DNA of 16,233 bases from Thermacetogenium sp. UBA4966. Lineage in GTDB: Bacteria; Bacillota; DSM-12270; Thermacetogeniales; Thermacetogeniaceae. The stretch spans positions 1-16,233 of the forward strand of contig DHAA01000105.1 of the NCBI GenBank assembly GCA_002397275.1, given 5' to 3'. The position numbers were made by a program, and so were the translations under genes. Of this stretch, positions 13,500 through 16,233 are shown piece by piece (within the stretch, counting starts at the first letter, position 1; the number at the start of each line of letters is the position of its first letter). Under the pieces are notes generated by a model. It was not told where the DNA came from. It did not search any database and was given only the letters and a program-made list of their open reading frames with translations.

Positions 13500-13516
13500 T
13501 GTTCATTTTGTGAACA
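13500..13516. promoter_or_regulatory. TGTTCA-TTTTG-TGAACA inverted repeat upstream of the HtrA gene
   Basis: Six-base perfect arms flank a five-base centre. On the minus strand TGAACA is 17 bases upstream of AATAAT, so it may overlap the -35 of an HtrA promoter. It may be an operator, or a short hairpin after the kinase gene. Confidence 0.4.
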
Positions 13517-13546
13517 TTGTATGTGTGCCGGATGTATTTGGGATGG

Positions 13547-14995
13547 TTATCTCATCTCTACCTCGAACCAGAAGAGGACGCCGTCCTGCTGATTTTCTAC
13601 CCCATAACCGGCGCCGTGCAGTTCCTGGATCGCCTGTACGACGGCGAGCCCCAGACCGGTACCTCCGTAACTGCGGGTGCGGGCTTGATCAACTTTATAA
13701 AAACTGGTCCATATTTTGTCCAGAGATTCGTCAGGTATCTTCTCTCCTGAATTATAGACAGAAACGCGCAGCTTGTTGTCTTTGACGGCTGTTTGTATCT
13801 TAATGAGTTTATTGTGATCCGTATGGTTAATGGCGTTAACCAGATAATTGACCAGCACCTGTTCCAGGCGACCCATATCTCCATAAACCGCAGGATTTTG
13901 CGGTATGTTTAATTCTACCTTGATCTCATTATTGGCCAGCAGCGGCCGGTATTTATCCAAAACGCTCTCGATCAAGTATCTCATATTAAAAGCCGTTTTA
14001 TCCAGCTTAAAATACCCTGATTCTATCTGCGACAAATCCAGCAGGTCTTTAACCAGTCTGTTCATCTTGCCGGTTTCATCCATAATCACATCGCAATAAT
14101 AATTCCTGTTCTCCTCATCCTCGTTGACGTTTAATTTCAAACCCTCTGCATACCCCTGAATCAAGGCGATGGGTGTTTTCAACTCATGGGATACGTTATT
14201 TATAAATTCCTTTCGCATTTTATCTATTTTCCGTTCCTGCTCAATATCCGCCCTTAATTTTTCATTTGCCGCGGTCAGATTAAAAATCGCCCTATCCAGC
14301 TGATCAGAAAGAGAATTGATGCTCTTCCCCAGCTGTCCCAGTTCATCATCGGACTGCGCGGCGTATTTTTTGCTGAAGTCCAATTTGGACATGCGCTGCG
14401 CGATATCGTTCAGCTGCAGGATCGGTTTGGTGAACCTTCCGGCAAACAAAAAGATCGCGGCAGCGCCCAGCACAATGGTGATCAGCCCGGTAAACAGAAA
14501 AAATTTATTGGCGACGGCAGTGTTTTCATTGATAGCTGCCAGCGGTGTGCTCAACACCAGGGCTTCATTGTTTTTCAGCCTGGAGGCGAGGACCAGAAAA
14601 TTTGTTTCCAGCCTGGGGTCCATAAGAACTCCGGTAAAGTACTCCCCTTTGGATAAAGCAGAGAGTTTCGGCTGCACGGAGAGCAGTATGGAGGTCTGAT
14701 CAGTAATCATCCCCCCGTAACCCGAAGTGCTGTAAATCAATTGATAGTTGCGATCAATAATAAAAATGTTCAGCCCTTTGTTGCGTTCCAGGTTTTCCAG
14801 CTGCAAGGATAGTTCCAGGGGGTTGCCGCGATATTTGTCGCCGATCTGCTTGTTGATCTCTATCAAGTCCTGTTTTTTCTGCCAGAGATAGTATTTTCCG
14901 AGATATTGAGAGTTGAGGAGCAAAGATATAGCGACAAAAAAAATGATCAGGCAGCTAACACCCAGGAAAAGCTTGTTGCGTATAGATATTTTCAC
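13547..14995 (-). CDS. Sensor histidine kinase, PhoR/ResE-like
   Basis: A 482-residue kinase. Membrane helices at about 9-28 and 165-185 flank an extracytoplasmic sensor of about 135 residues with a PhoR/ResE-like pattern (FIIDRNYQLIYSTSGYGG). A HAMP domain (GRFTKPILQLNDIAQRMSKLDF) follows, then a coiled linker, HisKA with H270 (NNVSHELKTPIALIQGYAEG), and HATPase with N387 (NYLVNAINHT), YNSGEKIPDESLDKIWTSFYKVD and GGTGLGLAVV (444-453). Its ATG overlaps the response regulator stop as ATGA. There is no PAS domain, so it is shorter than Bacillus PhoR. The ligand is unknown; the Pho-like box upstream hints at phosphate or envelope sensing. Confidence 0.93.
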   Translation of the reverse strand: MKISIRNKLFLGVSCLIIFFVAISLLLNSQYLGKYYLWQKKQDLIEINKQIGDKYRGNPLELSLQLENLERNKGLNIFIIDRNYQLIYSTSGYGGMITDQTSILLSVQPKLSALSKGEYFTGVLMDPRLETNFLVLASRLKNNEALVLSTPLAAINENTAVANKFFLFTGLITIVLGAAAIFLFAGRFTKPILQLNDIAQRMSKLDFSKKYAAQSDDELGQLGKSINSLSDQLDRAIFNLTAANEKLRADIEQERKIDKMRKEFINNVSHELKTPIALIQGYAEGLKLNVNEDEENRNYYCDVIMDETGKMNRLVKDLLDLSQIESGYFKLDKTAFNMRYLIESVLDKYRPLLANNEIKVELNIPQNPAVYGDMGRLEQVLVNYLVNAINHTDHNKLIKIQTAVKDNKLRVSVYNSGEKIPDESLDKIWTSFYKVDQARTRSYGGTGLGLAVVQAIQELHGAGYGVENQQDGVLFWFEVEMR

Positions 14996-15660
14996 TTTTT
15001 CACCTCAAATCTATAGCCCAACCCCCTGACGGTCTGTATCAGATCACTTTTTTTACCCAGTTTAGCCCTTAATTTTTTGATATGTGTATCCACTGTTCTT
15101 TCATCGCCATAATAATCATAATCCCAGACAGCGTTCAAAATCTGTTCTCTGCTCAAAGCGAGGCCCGCGTTTTCCGCCACATAGAGCAGCAGATCATACT
15201 CTTTGGGGGTCAGCTCGATCATCTCGCCGTCCAGATAGACCCGCCTCCCCGGTTTATCGATCTCCAGCCCGTCGAAGTTTTTAACATCCTTAATGTTTTC
15301 GGCCCGCCTCAGCAAAGCCTGTACCCGTGCAGCTAATATTTTTAGGCTGAAGGGTTTGGCGATGTACTCATCCGCTCCCAGATCAAAACCGAAGAGTTCG
15401 TCAGATTCCTCCCCCCTGGCGGTCAGCATGATAATAGGGATCTGGGATGATTTTCTGATCTCCCGGCAGACAGCCCATCCATCATACTCAGGCATCATAA
15501 CATCCAGTATAATCAGGTCTATGTTTTGATCGTTGCAAAACAGGTCCAGCGCCTCATGCCCGTCTGCCGCTTCAATCACCGTATATCCCACTTTTTTTAG
15601 GAAATCCCCTACTAATCTTCTCATCCGCTCCTCATCGTCAGCTATTAATATTTTAGCCAT
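14992..15660 (-). CDS. OmpR/PhoP-family response regulator
   Basis: A 222-residue regulator with a receiver domain (acid pocket D8/D9, phosphoacceptor D53 in LILDVMMPEYDGW, T80, K102 in AKPFSLK) and a winged-helix DNA-binding domain (about 128-220; ELTPKEYDLLLYVAENAGLALSREQIL, ERTVDTHIKKLRAKL, IQTVRGLGYRF). The start was set at ATG 15660, after GAAGGA, giving the usual MAKILIADDEE beginning; an ATG nine bases upstream is possible. It overlaps the kinase gene by four bases. The promoter region carries four hexamers at 11-bp period that resemble PhoP/PhoB sites, so autoregulation is likely. A terminator-like hairpin lies between that promoter and the gene. Confidence 0.95.
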   Translation of the reverse strand: MAKILIADDEERMRRLVGDFLKKVGYTVIEAADGHEALDLFCNDQNIDLIILDVMMPEYDGWAVCREIRKSSQIPIIMLTARGEESDELFGFDLGADEYIAKPFSLKILAARVQALLRRAENIKDVKNFDGLEIDKPGRRVYLDGEMIELTPKEYDLLLYVAENAGLALSREQILNAVWDYDYYGDERTVDTHIKKLRAKLGKKSDLIQTVRGLGYRFEVKK

Positions 15661-15748
15661 GGTCACCATCCTTCATAACTCTTCTCTCAGGGTAAAAACC
15701 CCTCCCTTATATTTAAACAGCCCGGAACCCGCGCTTCAAGACGTTTTT

Positions 15749-15794
15749 AAAAAAAATAGAGAAACGCGACGACTTTCTAGCCGCCTCATTTCTC
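15749..15794 (-). terminator. Terminator-like hairpin in the leader of the response regulator gene (possible attenuator)
   Basis: On the minus strand GAGAAA (15794-15789) and TTTCTC (15764-15759) pair, with GCG/CGC and CT/AG pairs inside, then TATTTTTTTT (to 15749). It lies between the Pho-box promoter and the gene. It may attenuate, or it may end transcripts from the DUF815 gene, with a second weak promoter downstream (TTGAAG-18-TAAATA, about 15740-15711). Confidence 0.5.
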
Positions 15795-15851
15795 CTTTGG
15801 TATATATTAAACGGGGAAGGATATCTCTAACTGCTTGCTTTCTTTAATAAG

Positions 15852-15905
15852 AGTATAACCGCCGAATATGTTTATCATGTGAAGAAAATATGAAGATAAA
15901 ATGAA
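15852..15905 (-). promoter_or_regulatory. Pho-box-like direct repeats and -10 of the response regulator operon
   Basis: On the minus strand TTCATT (15905-15900), TTCATA (15894-15889), TTCACA (15883-15878) and AACATA (15872-15867) repeat at exactly 11 bp. A -10 TATACT (15857-15852) follows and no proper -35 is seen, as in activator-dependent promoters. Bacillus PhoP binds TT-A-A-like hexamers at this spacing. Confidence 0.6.
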
Positions 15906-15927
15906 ATAATACTACCGGAATGGTGGT

Positions 15928-16233
15928 CTATAGCAAAGCCAGATGACCCTGCAGCCAGTCGATAAACTGACGTGCGCTTCTGGGGGAAAGCCCATTGTGG
16001 CGGGCCGCCCATTGCAGCGCTTCTCTGTTCAGGTCTTTATCGGTCACCTGTATTGACCGCCGGGCGGCAAGGGAATGGACGATGCTCAGATATTTTTCCT
16101 GGTCCGGGGCGGTAAAAAGCACAGTGATCCCAAAGCGGTCCGCCAGGGAAAGCTTTTCCTGGACACCGTCATTTTTGTGGATCTCATCGTCTTTGTCTAA
16201 CGACGGCTCCAAACGGTCGCTGAATTTCTCTTT
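15928..16233 (-). CDS. DUF815-family AAA-type ATPase (C-terminal part; 5' end outside window)
   Basis: The frame is open to the right edge, giving the last 101 residues. It starts KEKFSDR, continues with DEIHKNDGVQEKLSLADRFG, ITVLFTAPDQEKYLSIVHSLA, and ends ALQWAARHNGLSPRSARQFIDWL. This is the C-terminal end of DUF815 ATPases, soluble proteins with an upstream Walker A/B core that is outside the window here. Their biochemical role is poorly known. The stop codon at 15928 is 23 bases ahead of the Pho-box repeats, and no convincing terminator separates it from that promoter. Confidence 0.88.
   Translation of the reverse strand, partial: KEKFSDRLEPSLDKDDEIHKNDGVQEKLSLADRFGITVLFTAPDQEKYLSIVHSLAARRSIQVTDKDLNREALQWAARHNGLSPRSARQFIDWLQGHLALL

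Noticed and set aside
13348..13785. Plus-strand ORF of 145 codons across the HtrA/kinase junction
   Set aside because: It covers the ends of two clear minus-strand genes and their intergenic signals and shows no protein-like pattern.
15736..15789. Possible 17-codon leader peptide (Met-Arg-Arg-Leu...) before the response regulator
   Set aside because: The GGAG is only two bases from the ATG, there is no run of regulatory codons, and the bases are better explained as part of the hairpin.

Overview
The window looks like a chromosomal segment of an anaerobic, Gram-positive-type member of the Bacillota, most likely Clostridia or a relative. The signs are AGGAGG-type ribosome binding sites, several TTG starts, moderate GC by eye, a SpoOB-type histidine kinase with a receptor-like membrane partner of clostridial style, an AzlC/AzlD pair, a DUF815 ATPase and a selenoprotein gene. 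No species can be named from sequence alone. All genes but one lie on the minus strand, so transcription runs mostly right to left. No rRNA, tRNA, insertion sequence or CRISPR array was seen.

Left part (1-6313): a DUF89 metal-dependent phosphatase (incomplete at the window edge, TTG start) follows a zinc sirtuin in an apparent operon. The only plus-strand gene is a small lytic transglycosylase with its own extended -10 promoter. It converges on a split sensor (a free-standing multi-spanning membrane protein overlapping a SpoOB-type histidine kinase) that has no response regulator beside it. Then come the AzlC/AzlD branched-chain amino acid exporter, a 314-base stretch with no assigned gene, an EamA/SMR-like small transporter and thiamine pyrophosphokinase.

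Centre (6440-11870): this is the most unusual part. Two apparent ORFs (6515-7834 and 7859-8269) form one reading frame interrupted by a single in-frame TGA that falls exactly at the U of a U-G-S-C motif. They are read here as one 584-residue UGSC-family selenoprotein, with a hairpin after the TGA that could serve as SECIS. It begins with a lipoprotein signal peptide, so the selenocysteine should act outside the membrane. It is apparently co-transcribed with a MauE/DoxX-like membrane protein carrying a CGCF motif. Upstream lie a membrane protein joining an extracytoplasmic Cache-like sensor to a CitB/DpiA-type DNA-binding domain, and a CcdA plus membrane-anchored thioredoxin pair. Together they suggest an extracytoplasmic thiol/selenol redox module: CcdA and thioredoxin could move reducing equivalents outward, the MauE-like protein could be a membrane redox partner, and the Cache-HTH protein could sense a small ligand and control the genes. 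The substrate is unknown and the functional link is inference from neighbourhood.

Right part (11819-16233): a truncated DNA methyltransferase that keeps its promoter and start, an HtrA-type protease, and an OmpR-family response regulator/histidine kinase pair that overlap by four bases. The regulator gene is preceded by four hexamers at an exact 11-bp period resembling a PhoP/PhoB box, and by a terminator-like hairpin between that promoter and the gene. The window ends inside a DUF815 AAA-type ATPase gene.
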